DNA of 64,000 bases from Paenimyroides marinum (GTDB lineage: Bacteria; Bacteroidota; Bacteroidia; Flavobacteriales; Flavobacteriaceae), in the NCBI RefSeq assembly GCF_900108395.1, contig NZ_FNXE01000001.1, positions 102,487 through 166,486 on the forward strand, given 5' to 3'. A model generated the notes under the pieces. That model was not told the origin of the DNA and ran no database searches. It saw only the letters and a program-made list of their open reading frames with translations. Below, piece by piece: positions 26,218 through 34,950 of this stretch; the stretch's first letter is position 1; every line of letters starts with the position of its first letter. The position numbers were made by a program, and so were the translations under genes.

Positions 26218-27312
26218 GTGCAATTAAAACAAATTATTCCGATTTTAGAAGAAATGGCTCCCACGGCTTATGCCGAAGATTTTGACAATGTAGGGCTGCT
26301 CATTGGCGATAAAAATACAGAAATCTCCGGTATTTTGGTTTGTCACGATGCTTTGGAACGCGTGATTGACGAAGCTATTGAAAAAAAATGTAATCTGGTG
26401 GTGTGTTTTCACCCAATTATTTTTTCGGGAATGAAAAAAATCACCGGTAAAAATTACGTGGAACGTGCCGTAATCAAAGCCATTAAAAACGATATTGCTA
26501 TTTACGCGGTTCATACCGGGTTAGACAATCATAAACTGGGAGTAAATAAGGTTTTATGTAATACTTTAGGATTGGTGAATACTAAAATTTTGATGCCGAA
26601 AAAAGATTTTATCTACAAACTGACCACGTTTGTTCCGAAAGAATATTTTACAGAGGTTCAAAAAGCGGTATTTTCTGCCGGTGCCGGTGCTATTGGAAAT
26701 TATTATGATTGTAGTTTTCAATCAGATGGAAAAGGTTCTTTTACCGGAAATGATGATAGCCAGCCGGTAATTGGTTCACAAAATGTTTTTACGGAAGTTA
26801 TAGAAACCAAATTGGAAGTTACTTTTGAAAAACACCTTCAAACCAGCATCATAAATGCTTTGTTTAATGCACATCCGTACGAAGAAGTGGCGTATGAAAT
26901 CACCAAATTAGAAAACCAGCACCAAAATATTGGTTTAGGTATGATTGGCGAGCTGGAAAACGAAATTCCGGAAACTGATTTTCTTCATTTTGTAAAAGAA
27001 AAAGTACAGACAGGCGGCATTCGATATTCTAACTTATTAAATAAAAAAGTAAAAAAGGTGGCCGTTCTTGGCGGTTCGGGAAGTTTTGCAATTGCTGCTG
27101 CCAAAGCTCAAAATGCACATGTATTAGTAACTGCCGATTTAAAATACCACGACTTTTTTCAGGCAGAAAATCAGATCTTGTTAATGGATGTCGGTCATTT
27201 TGAAAGCGAAAGATTTGTAAAAAATTATATTTTTGATTATCTATCAAAAAAAATTCCTACTTTTGCAATTATTTTATCTGATATTAAAACAAATCCGGTT
27301 AACTACATATAA
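26218..27312 (+). CDS. Nif3-like dinuclear metal-centre protein (GTG start)
   Basis: This 364-residue protein belongs to the NIF3/YbgI family, which forms a hexameric ring with two metal ions per subunit. It contains AEDFDNVGLLIGD, VCFHPIIFSGMKKITG, AVHTGLDNHKLGVN and, near the end, TADLKYHDFF and MDVGHFESE. The central 100 or so residues (about 125-230) are the PII/CutA-like insert of the long form. The GTG start is chosen because family members begin a few residues before LEEMAP; the first ATG would remove that segment. The precise reaction is not established. Confidence 0.92.
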   Translation: MQLKQIIPILEEMAPTAYAEDFDNVGLLIGDKNTEISGILVCHDALERVIDEAIEKKCNLVVCFHPIIFSGMKKITGKNYVERAVIKAIKNDIAIYAVHTGLDNHKLGVNKVLCNTLGLVNTKILMPKKDFIYKLTTFVPKEYFTEVQKAVFSAGAGAIGNYYDCSFQSDGKGSFTGNDDSQPVIGSQNVFTEVIETKLEVTFEKHLQTSIINALFNAHPYEEVAYEITKLENQHQNIGLGMIGELENEIPETDFLHFVKEKVQTGGIRYSNLLNKKVKKVAVLGGSGSFAIAAAKAQNAHVLVTADLKYHDFFQAENQILLMDVGHFESERFVKNYIFDYLSKKIPTFAIILSDIKTNPVNYI

Positions 27313-27314
27313 CA

Positions 27315-28094
27315 ATGGCAAAGAAAGCAGAAACTGTAGAAGAAAAATTAAGAGCGTTATACGACTTACAATTAATTGATTCCAGAATCGATGAAATTAG
27401 AAACATGAGAGGCGAATTACCTCTTGAAGTGGAAGATTTAAAAGATGAAGTTACCGGGCTCACCACCCGTTTAGAAAAGCTTAACAACGAATTGCAGTTA
27501 ATTGAAGAGCAAATAAAATCTAAAAAGAACGATATAGAAGAGCACAAAGCGGCAATTAAAAAATACAACGAACAACAAAAAGACGTTCGTAACAACCGCG
27601 AATTCAACTCTTTAACAAAAGAAATCGAATTCCAGACATTAGAAATCGAATTAGCTGAAAAACACATTAAAGAGTTTAAAGCAAATGTGGAACACAAAAA
27701 GAGTTTGATTGAGCAAACTTCAGAAAGATTAGATGTAAAATCAAACCATTTAGAACATAAAGAAAACGAATTAAACGGCATTTTGACAGAAACAGAACGC
27801 GAAGAAAAAGCGTTGATTAAAAAATCTGAAGAGTTTGCTGCTGTGATTGAAGACCGTTTGTTGAATGCTTACACCAGAATTAGAAACGGCGTTAAAAACC
27901 GCTTGGCAGTAGTTTCTATTGAACGTGGTGCATCAGCCGGATCGTTTTTTACCATTCCGCCACAGGTTCAGGTAGAAATTGCAGCACGCAAAAAAATCAT
28001 GACCGATGAACATAGTGGTCGTATCTTAGTCGATGCAGCTTTAGCTACAGAAGAAAGAGAAAAAATTGACGATATTATCAAAAATTTAAAATAA
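27315..28094 (+). CDS. Coiled-coil protein with degenerate C4 zinc ribbon (CdsZ/DUF164-like)
   Basis: This 259-residue protein has a long antiparallel coiled coil (about residues 15-190, with VRNNREFNSLTKEIE) followed by the position of the C4 zinc ribbon. In most relatives the ribbon has two CxxC pairs. Here they read GASAGSFFTIPPQVQ and TDEHSGRILVD, so the four cysteine positions are Ser207, Ser210, Asp231 and Ser234, and zinc binding should be lost. The rest of the ribbon sequence is kept. It begins two bases after the Nif3 gene, the common arrangement for this pair. Confidence 0.88.
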   Translation: MAKKAETVEEKLRALYDLQLIDSRIDEIRNMRGELPLEVEDLKDEVTGLTTRLEKLNNELQLIEEQIKSKKNDIEEHKAAIKKYNEQQKDVRNNREFNSLTKEIEFQTLEIELAEKHIKEFKANVEHKKSLIEQTSERLDVKSNHLEHKENELNGILTETEREEKALIKKSEEFAAVIEDRLLNAYTRIRNGVKNRLAVVSIERGASAGSFFTIPPQVQVEIAARKKIMTDEHSGRILVDAALATEEREKIDDIIKNLK

Positions 28095-28098
28095 ATTT

Positions 28099-28127
28099 AA
28101 GCCTCTAATTTAATAGAGGCTTTTTTT
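28099..28127 (+). terminator. Terminator whose T run abuts the next start codon
   Basis: An 8-bp stem (AAGCCTCT with AGAGGCTT) and eight-base loop is followed by seven T. The ATG of the hydrolase gene begins at 28128, directly after the T run. Confidence 0.75.
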
Positions 28128-28988
28128 ATGGCATTCTGGAAAGATCTGAAATATAAAATACTTACAAAAGGTTTTGGTTTGTACATCAATTCCCTTCATT
28201 ACTTAAATGCAAAATTTGCATCAGAAATCGCTTATACGCTATTTTCGGTACCTCGTGACGGCGTTTTAAAATCGCTGCCCACCTTTTTGGGATCCAGCTC
28301 AATGAAAAAACTTAAACAAGGATCACACAATATTCAAACGTATGAATGGTTTGGCGAAAAAGAAACCATTTTACTGATTCATGGCTGGGAAAGCAACGCC
28401 AACCGCTGGCAAGGTGTGATCCATTTTCTTAAAAAGTTAAATTACCGCATTATTGCATTGGACGCACCCGGACAAGGATTAAGCGATGGCAAAGAGTTTA
28501 ATGCTGTTTTGTACAGTAAATTTGTGCATGTTGTCTGCAATCATTTTAAACCTGATTTTTTAATAGGTCATAGTTTAGGCGGAATGACCATGCTTTATTA
28601 TATGTCGGTTTATCAACCCAATTTTGTAAAAAAGATTGTTTCGTTAGGCGCACCCAACCGCTTTTTAAGAATTACCGATAATTACAAAAAACTGATTTCG
28701 CTTTCACAAAAATCTTACCAGGGATTTTTAAAAGAATTCTCTAAAAGATTTGCCATCAACCCCAATGAATTCAACAGCAGTTCATTTATCAATTCTATAA
28801 AGATTCCCATTGGCATCATTCACGATAAAACCGACAAGGTGGTTCCTTATACCGATGCATTGGAAATTTTAGAAAAACACCCCAACCTTCCGCTTTTTAC
28901 AACATCTAATTTAGGGCATAGTCTGTACAATGAAATTGTAAATGAACAAATGGTTTATTTTTTAGAAAATAACTGCTTTAAATCGTAA
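28128..28988 (+). CDS. Alpha/beta hydrolase
   Basis: This 286-residue protein has the alpha/beta-hydrolase fold: LLIHGWESNANRW forms the oxyanion region, GHSLGGMTML carries the nucleophile Ser, the acid lies near GIIHDKTDKVVPY, and the catalytic His near NLGHSLYN. The substrate is unknown. The start lies directly after the T run of the previous terminator. The next gene starts 10 bases on. Confidence 0.88.
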   Translation: MAFWKDLKYKILTKGFGLYINSLHYLNAKFASEIAYTLFSVPRDGVLKSLPTFLGSSSMKKLKQGSHNIQTYEWFGEKETILLIHGWESNANRWQGVIHFLKKLNYRIIALDAPGQGLSDGKEFNAVLYSKFVHVVCNHFKPDFLIGHSLGGMTMLYYMSVYQPNFVKKIVSLGAPNRFLRITDNYKKLISLSQKSYQGFLKEFSKRFAINPNEFNSSSFINSIKIPIGIIHDKTDKVVPYTDALEILEKHPNLPLFTTSNLGHSLYNEIVNEQMVYFLENNCFKS

Positions 28989-28993
28989 TTTTG
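28986..28993 (+). promoter_or_regulatory. -7 promoter element of rluF (TAATTTTG)
   Basis: TAATTTTG overlaps the hydrolase stop codon and ends four bases before the rluF ATG, which would give a leaderless or nearly leaderless transcript. Confidence 0.4.
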
Positions 28994-28997
28994 CATT

Positions 28998-29855
28998 ATG
29001 GAACAGGAAGGTACACGAATTAATAAATTTTTATCGGAAGTTGGTTATTGCTCTCGTCGTGAGGCGGATAAATTACTGGAACAAGGCAGAATCACCATCA
29101 ATGGAAAAGTACCCGAACTGGGTACAAAAGTTTTACCAACAGATGAAGTCAGGGTAAACGGGAAATTAATTTCAGAACGCGAAGAACCCAAAATATATCT
29201 GGCTTTAAACAAACCGGTGGGTATTGAATGTACCACCAATCAATCTGTCAAAAACAATATCGTTGATTTTGTAAATTATCCTGAACGCATCTTTCCAATC
29301 GGTCGTTTAGATAAAGATTCCGAAGGATTGATCATTATGACGAACGACGGTGATATTGTAAACAAAATTCTCCGTGCCCGAAACAACAACGAAAAAGAAT
29401 ATATTGTTACCGTAAACAAGCCCATTACCGATCGTTTTATCAAGAGAATGAGTGCCGGCGTGCCTATTTTAGATACGGTTACTAAAGAATGCCGTGTAGA
29501 AAAAATCAGTAATACCACATTTCGTATTTTTTTAACGCAAGGTTTAAACCGACAAATCCGCCGTATGTGCGAGTATTTTGATTATACCGTTGTAGCATTA
29601 AAACGCATCCGGATTATCAATATTTCATTAGATGTTCCTGTGGGAAAATACCGTGAAATCACCAAAACCGAGATGGCTGAACTAAACCGCTTAATTGGTG
29701 ACAGTACCAAAACCGAAGAAGGAAGTTTGCCAAAAACAGAAAAAACATTGGTTAACAAAAAACCTGCACCTACTAAAGACCGAAAAGATTTTAAAAAGAA
29801 ATTTGCCGAACAACGCCCATTACGAAACGAACGCAGGAATACAAGAGATAAGTAA
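28998..29855 (+). CDS. rluF: 23S rRNA pseudouridine synthase, RluF/RluB type
   Basis: This 285-residue enzyme isomerises uridine in rRNA. An N-terminal S4 RNA-binding domain (about residues 6-60, INKFLSEVGYCSRREADKLL) is followed by the catalytic domain with FPIGRLDKDSEGLIIMTNDG (catalytic Asp in RLDKDS) and GLNRQIRRMCEYF. The pattern fits RluF (U2604) best, but RluB cannot be excluded. The last 45 residues are a basic Lys/Arg-rich tail, common in this phylum. Confidence 0.88.
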   Translation: MEQEGTRINKFLSEVGYCSRREADKLLEQGRITINGKVPELGTKVLPTDEVRVNGKLISEREEPKIYLALNKPVGIECTTNQSVKNNIVDFVNYPERIFPIGRLDKDSEGLIIMTNDGDIVNKILRARNNNEKEYIVTVNKPITDRFIKRMSAGVPILDTVTKECRVEKISNTTFRIFLTQGLNRQIRRMCEYFDYTVVALKRIRIINISLDVPVGKYREITKTEMAELNRLIGDSTKTEEGSLPKTEKTLVNKKPAPTKDRKDFKKKFAEQRPLRNERRNTRDK

Positions 29856-29919
29856 AACACCTCACTGAATGCCGAAAGGATATAATTTTACAGCTATAGC
29901 AAATCACGCAAAAATTACG

Positions 29920-29927
29920 TACTTTTG
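29920..29927 (+). promoter_or_regulatory. -7 promoter element of gldA (TACTTTTG)
   Basis: TACTTTTG matches TAnnTTTG and lies 20 bases before the gldA ATG. Confidence 0.6.
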
Positions 29928-29947
29928 TTTCAAACAAGTCTTTCATT

Positions 29948-30844
29948 ATGTCAATCGAAGTACAAAATATCTCTAAAAATTACGGAACACAAAAGGCGTT
30001 AAATTCGATTTCGTTCACTATACAAAAAGGAGAAATTGTTGGTTTTTTAGGTCCGAACGGTGCCGGAAAATCTACATTAATGAAGATTTTAACCACTTAT
30101 ATTGAAGCAGAGAACGGAACTGCTTTAGTCAACGGATTTAATGTTAAAACCCAAGCAAAAGAGGTTCAAAAATCAATTGGCTATCTGCCAGAGCACAATC
30201 CACTGTATTTAGATTTATATGTTCGCGAATATTTGGCTTTTAATGCCGATGTTTATAAAGTAGATAAAAAACGTACGGACGAAGTGATTCAACTCACCGG
30301 ATTATTGCCTGAAGCTCATAAAAAAATCGGGCAGCTTTCTAAAGGATACCGTCAGCGTGTGGGATTGGCGACTGCTCTGTTGCACAATCCGGAAGTGTTG
30401 ATTTTAGATGAACCTACCACAGGGTTAGACCCAAACCAACTAACAGAAATCCGTGATTTGATTAAAAACATTGGCAAAGATAAAACCGTATTTCTTTCAA
30501 CACATATTATGCAGGAAGTGGAAGCTATTTGTGACCGCGTAATCATCATTAAAAAAGGTGAAATTGTTGCCGATAACAAATTGCAGCAGATATTCAGTAA
30601 TGAAAATGACCAAATTATTGAGGTGGAATTCGACTTTAAAATTGAAGAAGAGTTTATTAAACGTTTGCCTGACTTAAAATCCTTTCACAACATTCACGAT
30701 ACACAATGGGAGTTGGTTTTTAATGCCAATAAAGACATGCGGTCTGCTTTGTTTGATTTTGCTCAGGAAAACGGAATCAAAATTTTATCAATGCAATTAA
30801 AAAACAAAAATCTGGAAGCTATTTTTAGAGAGAAAACGTTGTAA
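29948..30844 (+). CDS. gldA: Gliding motility ABC transporter ATPase GldA
   Basis: This 298-residue ATPase has Walker A GPNGAGKSTLMKIL, IGYLPEHNPLYLDLYVREYL (a diagnostic GldA-type stretch), signature LSKGYRQRVGLATAL, Walker B VLILDEPTTGLDP and the switch region STHIMQEVEAICDR. GldA works with the membrane proteins GldF and GldG in Flavobacterium gliding. Neither is present in this window. In flavobacteria gldA is commonly apart from gldFG, so this is not a defect. It has its own promoter. Confidence 0.92.
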   Translation: MSIEVQNISKNYGTQKALNSISFTIQKGEIVGFLGPNGAGKSTLMKILTTYIEAENGTALVNGFNVKTQAKEVQKSIGYLPEHNPLYLDLYVREYLAFNADVYKVDKKRTDEVIQLTGLLPEAHKKIGQLSKGYRQRVGLATALLHNPEVLILDEPTTGLDPNQLTEIRDLIKNIGKDKTVFLSTHIMQEVEAICDRVIIIKKGEIVADNKLQQIFSNENDQIIEVEFDFKIEEEFIKRLPDLKSFHNIHDTQWELVFNANKDMRSALFDFAQENGIKILSMQLKNKNLEAIFREKTL

Positions 30845-30960
30845 TGCAAACTGCTGAAAAAGGTATAAACTATTAGGTTATTGGCTGTATGTTATGTGTT
30901 TCAAAAATGATAACACCTTAAAGTCAAGCGACTTAAAACTTAAAACGTAGAACCTAAAAA

Positions 30961-31692
30961 CTACTTATAAACCACATCTCCCGTGTATAATCGGGTTAGT
31001 TGCACCGTATCGGGTTTGTGGTACAGATAGATATTTCCTACGGAAGCAATGGTTCCCTGAATTTTATTTTTGGCAAATAAATGAATGTTCTGATTGCTTC
31101 GGTGGTAAACATCGACCGTTTTTGCTGTTAAGTTTTCAGCTTTTACCGAACCATTGGCACCGTATAATTTCACATCAAGCACATCGGTTTTACCTTTTAA
31201 TAAAAACAATCCCACTTGGTTGTCTTCAACCGTAATCTTTTTATTATTAATTTTAAAATCAAATGCGGTCGAGGCACTTTCTTCATTAGGGAGACTTGTT
31301 ATCAGATACAAATCAGGAAAGCGTAACGTATCAGTTGAATATACATTGAACTGCGTGCGGGAATTGATTCGTTTTAAGGTAGGCGTATGAATTTTCAACA
31401 CTGCTGTTTCATAACTTTTCAATAGTTCGCACGAAACATCGTTTTGAATAGTCAAAACAGAATCTTTTACTGCGAAAGAAATTGCATCGATTCTGTTTTC
31501 ATAAGAATCGATTTCCAGTTTGTATTCATTATCAGGAATAATTTCTGCCGAAACGTTCATTGGAATATCCACTGTGTGAAATCCTTGTAATTGATGTTTC
31601 TGTGTAATTGCATTTCCTTTTTTAGAAAAACAAGCATCTTCGCCAGAACATCCGGCAATAATCAATAATAATAAAACGATACTTTTCTTCAT
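30961..31692 (-). CDS. DUF2807 (head GIN domain) lipoprotein
   Basis: The frame is open to an ATG at 31719, but the ATG at 31692 starts directly on the lipoprotein signal (MKKSIVLLLLIIAGCSG), giving 243 residues. The mature part is a right-handed beta-helix-like DUF2807 domain, with GFHTVDIPMNVSAEI, ALKI-type repeats and VKAENLTAKTVDVY. The family is called putative auto-transporter adhesin head GIN domain, but its function is unproven. It is probably anchored in the outer membrane. Confidence 0.82.
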   Translation of the reverse strand: MKKSIVLLLLIIAGCSGEDACFSKKGNAITQKHQLQGFHTVDIPMNVSAEIIPDNEYKLEIDSYENRIDAISFAVKDSVLTIQNDVSCELLKSYETAVLKIHTPTLKRINSRTQFNVYSTDTLRFPDLYLITSLPNEESASTAFDFKINNKKITVEDNQVGLFLLKGKTDVLDVKLYGANGSVKAENLTAKTVDVYHRSNQNIHLFAKNKIQGTIASVGNIYLYHKPDTVQLTRLYTGDVVYK

Positions 31693-31761
31693 AATTCTAT
31701 TTTTTTGCCACAGATGCACAGATTTACTAATTCTTTAGTTAATATTTATGCTAAAAACAAC

Positions 31762-32841
31762 TTACAGTTTATAGCCCAAGCCTACTTCAAACGCTTCGGC
31801 TTTAGCGAAATGTGTTTTTAAAGACATCACTCCGTAAATATTTGGCGTTACATAATACCGCAAGCCCAAACGCTGATAAAACGAACCATTGTTCTTGTAC
31901 TCATCGTGCACATAATAACCAATATTTCCTTCAGCGGTTAGTTTATTCAGATACCATTCATACCCAAGAAAAAGTCCAACGCGTTTCCAATCGGTATCTT
32001 TATTCATATTTTCTTCGGGAAACGAAGTCGCTAAAAACGGAATCAGTTCTTTTAACGAATGTGAAAGAAACAGATCAACACCTAATTGTGCTGCCCCGTA
32101 ATTGTTCAGCGGTTTTTCTGCTACTGCCGCTATGTGATAAAAAGGTTTTTGTCCCATTCCAATAATATGGCTTTCATTAATGCCCGTTCTGAAGATCAGG
32201 TTGTAACGCATATTTTGCGGGTAATTATCAAAAGAAGAAGCACGTTGTACCTCGTCTTTATCAGAAAAATGATAGGTTACCCCCACATTTAACGCAACGG
32301 TATTGGTACTTGTATTGGGCGATTTTATGGTTGCATTAGAGTGATGTACAAACAACAATCCTGCATTAAAACCAATATTTTTCCAAATCCTTGCCTGATC
32401 GTAGCTTAGCATAAAATAAGTCGAAGGCATCCATTTAGAGCCATACGCCACATTTCTAAAATTGGTTTCTTTATCGTACGGATTGGTTGCATAAGCCACG
32501 CCCTGCCCCACTCTAAATTGTAACTTCCGGTTTAAAAAATAAAAATTGTAATGTCCGTACAAACCATACAGATCACCTAATGTTTCATTGTGATTATTTT
32601 GTGTGTGGAATGAAAAACCAATTTCGGGAAAACGATACGTGTGATGCCATTCTTTTGAGCCATTTACTCTGTGGTTCACTGAGAACAGATACCCCGTAGG
32701 CTTATTGGTAATTAAGTGCGAAATATTTTTACTGTGTGGCAGTATAGCCCCTTGATACGTTTGCAAGGATACATTCCAGTTTTCTTGACCAATTGCTGCC
32801 AGACATATAAAGAAAAACAATAATAAATAGGTCATTGTCAT
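31762..32841 (-). CDS. Acyloxyacyl hydrolase / PagL-like outer membrane protein
   Basis: This protein resembles the flavobacterial acyloxyacyl hydrolase family (lipid A deacylase PagL fold): a secreted beta-barrel with FNAGLLFVHHSNATIKSPN (the His-Ser active-site region) and VGVTYHFSDKDE. The frame opens at 32961, but the first 40 residues translate an intergenic repeat. I place the start at the ATG at 32841, or two codons later at 32835, just before the signal sequence TYLLLFFFICLAAIGQ. The start codon therefore lies in the end of the repeat. The gene continues to about 358 residues. Confidence 0.8.
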   Translation of the reverse strand: MTMTYLLLFFFICLAAIGQENWNVSLQTYQGAILPHSKNISHLITNKPTGYLFSVNHRVNGSKEWHHTYRFPEIGFSFHTQNNHNETLGDLYGLYGHYNFYFLNRKLQFRVGQGVAYATNPYDKETNFRNVAYGSKWMPSTYFMLSYDQARIWKNIGFNAGLLFVHHSNATIKSPNTSTNTVALNVGVTYHFSDKDEVQRASSFDNYPQNMRYNLIFRTGINESHIIGMGQKPFYHIAAVAEKPLNNYGAAQLGVDLFLSHSLKELIPFLATSFPEENMNKDTDWKRVGLFLGYEWYLNKLTAEGNIGYYVHDEYKNNGSFYQRLGLRYYVTPNIYGVMSLKTHFAKAEAFEVGLGYKL

Positions 32842-32911
32842 TCTGAACGAAACAAAGTGAAGTGAAGAATCTAACTTTTTACAATTAGATTTCTCATTCC
32901 TCGAAATGACA
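32836..32911. repeat. Imperfect palindromic intergenic repeat, copy 2
   Basis: TGTCATTCTGAACGAAAC begins the element and CTCGAAATGACA ends it, with AAGAATCT and AGATTTCTC in the arms. It matches the repeat at 38521 in both ends and in the core. It covers the proposed start of the hydrolase gene. Confidence 0.75.
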
Positions 32912-32970
32912 AAACGACAAAATATTCTTTTTATGAATCTAATCCTATTAACCACACTCAAGCTTGTTAC

Positions 32971-33585
32971 TTAAAACAATCCATTAATTTCTGCATCAAT
33001 CCTGTTAATAATTCCGCCCAAATCTTCCGGATTATCTACAAAATTAATAGGATCCACATCAATAATCAACAGTTTACCTTTGTCATAGCTTTTGACCCAG
33101 CTTTCGTAACGTTCGTTTAATTTATTCAGATAATCAATAGAAATGGAATTTTCATATTCGCGTCCGCGTTTGTGAATTTGTCCTACCAAATTTGGAATAG
33201 AACTCCGCAGGTAAATCAGCAAATCGGGGGCACCTACCAAACCTTCCATCAGCTCAAACAACTGACGGTAATTTTCATAATCGCGGTTAGACATCAGGCC
33301 CATAGCGTGCAGATTGGGAGCAAAAATGTGTGCGTCTTCATAAATGGTCCGGTCTTGAATGGTATTTTTTCCGCTTTGTTTCATCGTTAATACCTGGCGA
33401 AAACGACTGTTTAAAAAGTAAATTTGTAAGTTAAACGACCAGCGATCCATTGAATGATAAAAGTCATCTAAATACGGATTGTCCACCACATCTTCATAAT
33501 GCGGTTCCCATTTAAAATGTTTCGCTAATAGTCTGGTCAAAGTAGTTTTTCCTGCTCCAATATTTCCGGCAATTGCAACTTGCAT
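32971..33585 (-). CDS. Deoxynucleoside kinase
   Basis: This 204-residue protein belongs to the deoxynucleoside kinase family (deoxyadenosine/deoxyguanosine or multisubstrate type). It has the P-loop AIAGNIGAGKTTLTRLLA (about residues 4-21), DRTIYEDAHIF (the DRS-type catalytic motif) and HKRGREYENSISIDYL lid. It salvages deoxynucleosides into dNMP. It follows a secreted unknown by five bases, near folA and thyA, which also serve dNTP supply. Confidence 0.92.
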   Translation of the reverse strand: MQVAIAGNIGAGKTTLTRLLAKHFKWEPHYEDVVDNPYLDDFYHSMDRWSFNLQIYFLNSRFRQVLTMKQSGKNTIQDRTIYEDAHIFAPNLHAMGLMSNRDYENYRQLFELMEGLVGAPDLLIYLRSSIPNLVGQIHKRGREYENSISIDYLNKLNERYESWVKSYDKGKLLIIDVDPINFVDNPEDLGGIINRIDAEINGLF

Positions 33586-33590
33586 ATCTT

Positions 33591-34364
33591 TTAATTTATC
33601 TGGTATAAATACATTTTTTCTGTTGTTAACACACTTAAAATCTTTGCGTTAAAAAAAACGGCACTTACTGTTGAAGTAATTTCTGTTAACTGCTCTGTTT
33701 TGTTTTGTTTCGTGTTAAACAAAAATAATTTATTGTTTAATATATACACCATTAAATCGTTATTAGTTGCTAACAATTTAGCATTTTCGGATAGATTTTT
33801 CTGCGGAATCACTTTTCCGTAGATGTCGATTCCGTAAACAACATCGTTTTTTTGCCAGTAAGCAAAGTTGCCATCTGTGGTTAAAAAAGTATAATCTGTT
33901 ATGGGATTACTTACAAACTGCGGAAGCTCCTTTCGAGAGGAAATGATACACCACCGCTTGCTTGCCTGATCAAAAATCCAGATAGAAGCTTGTGCAGTGA
34001 GTGAAGCATACGCAGCATCTATTTCAGGAAAACGATCTGCCAACACCATTTTCTCTTTGATACTTAATTGGTTGTCTAACAAAACGATCTGCTGAATATT
34101 TTTATAAAAAACAAGCTGTTGCAACGGATTTCGTTCGTCATACCTGTCAATTTCACCCAAAAAAGGATCTTTAAACGTATAGGTTTTTAATTTTGTTTTT
34201 TTAGTGATTTCGTTGTTCTTAATAAAGACAGTATCGCCCAAATGATTAACAGCGTAATACGTTAATTGTGGTAATCGGGGAATTTCTTTCTGAAACACAG
34301 CCATTTGTGCATTTACGATAAACGCAGTAAAAAATACCATAAAAGCTGTGTTCCATTTTTTCAT
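33591..34364 (-). CDS. Secreted protein of unknown function (beta-propeller-like)
   Basis: This 257-residue protein has a signal peptide (FTAFIVNAQ) and a repetitive beta-rich mature part (ITDYTFLTTDGNFAYWQKND, IDIYGKVIPQKN), suggestive of a small propeller, but I cannot assign a family. It lies five bases upstream of the deoxynucleoside kinase gene, so both share a transcript. Confidence 0.7.
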   Translation of the reverse strand: MKKWNTAFMVFFTAFIVNAQMAVFQKEIPRLPQLTYYAVNHLGDTVFIKNNEITKKTKLKTYTFKDPFLGEIDRYDERNPLQQLVFYKNIQQIVLLDNQLSIKEKMVLADRFPEIDAAYASLTAQASIWIFDQASKRWCIISSRKELPQFVSNPITDYTFLTTDGNFAYWQKNDVVYGIDIYGKVIPQKNLSENAKLLATNNDLMVYILNNKLFLFNTKQNKTEQLTEITSTVSAVFFNAKILSVLTTEKMYLYQIN

Positions 34365-34375
34365 TGTTTATGATA

Positions 34376-34456
34376 TTTTGTCTATCGGAACGAAGTGGAT
34401 AAAGAATCTAAACTATTAAAAAGACTCCTCTTTACTTCTAAATGACAATTATGTCA
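34376..34456. repeat. Degenerate copy of the intergenic palindrome, copy 3
   Basis: CGGAACGAAGTGGATAAAGAATCT is shared in part with copy 2 (CTGAACGAAAC and GAAGAATCT) and the right side carries AAATGACAATTATGTCATTTC. It is more decayed than the other copies. Confidence 0.45.
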
Positions 34457-34458
34457 TT

Positions 34459-34950
34459 TCATTTCTGATAAACTGTGATCATGAAATCATATCTGTTTTT
34501 ATCGTCGGATTTATGAAATTCTTCTGAAACCGTTTTCCAATCAGATGCTATTTCAGGAAAAAACGCATCGGCATCATCAAATGTAGCGTATACGTGTGTA
34601 ATGATTAATTCATTGGCTACGTCCATCGTTTGCTTATAAATTTCGCCACCTCCAATTACATAAACTACTTGCTGTCGCTCTGCTTTTGCAAATTCCAATG
34701 CTTGTTCAATGGTTTGAAATACAAAGCAATTTTCTGCAACCGGATAATCTTTTTGCCGGGTGATAATCAAATGCGTGCGATTAGGCAACGGCTTGGGAAA
34801 CGATTCAAACGTTTTGCGTCCCATTAAAATAAAATGACCGCTTGTCGTATTTTTGAAATGTTTGAAATCGGCAGGCAAATGCCACAACAATTCGTTGTTT
34901 TTCCCTATGGCATTGTTTTCTGAAACGGCCGCTACTACACTTATTTTCAT
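34459..34950 (-). CDS. folA: Dihydrofolate reductase
   Basis: This 163-residue enzyme reduces dihydrofolate to tetrahydrofolate. It has VAAVSENNAIGKNNELLWHL, GHFILMGRKTFESFPKPLPN, VVYVIGGGEIYKQTMD and THVYATFDDADAFFP. The start codon overlaps the stop of thyA (TAATG), so the pair is translationally coupled and supplies thymidylate with its cofactor. Confidence 0.96.
   Translation of the reverse strand: MKISVVAAVSENNAIGKNNELLWHLPADFKHFKNTTSGHFILMGRKTFESFPKPLPNRTHLIITRQKDYPVAENCFVFQTIEQALEFAKAERQQVVYVIGGGEIYKQTMDVANELIITHVYATFDDADAFFPEIASDWKTVSEEFHKSDDKNRYDFMITVYQK

Noticed and set aside
27299..27781. A 160-residue minus-strand open frame, Ser/Phe/Cys-rich
   Set aside because: It lies wholly against the coiled-coil gene at 27315-28094; its composition is that of an antisense shadow of Glu/Lys-rich codons, without a signal or family match.
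32842..32961. N-terminal extension of the acyloxyacyl hydrolase gene
   Set aside because: The residues are a translation of the intergenic palindrome and precede the signal sequence.
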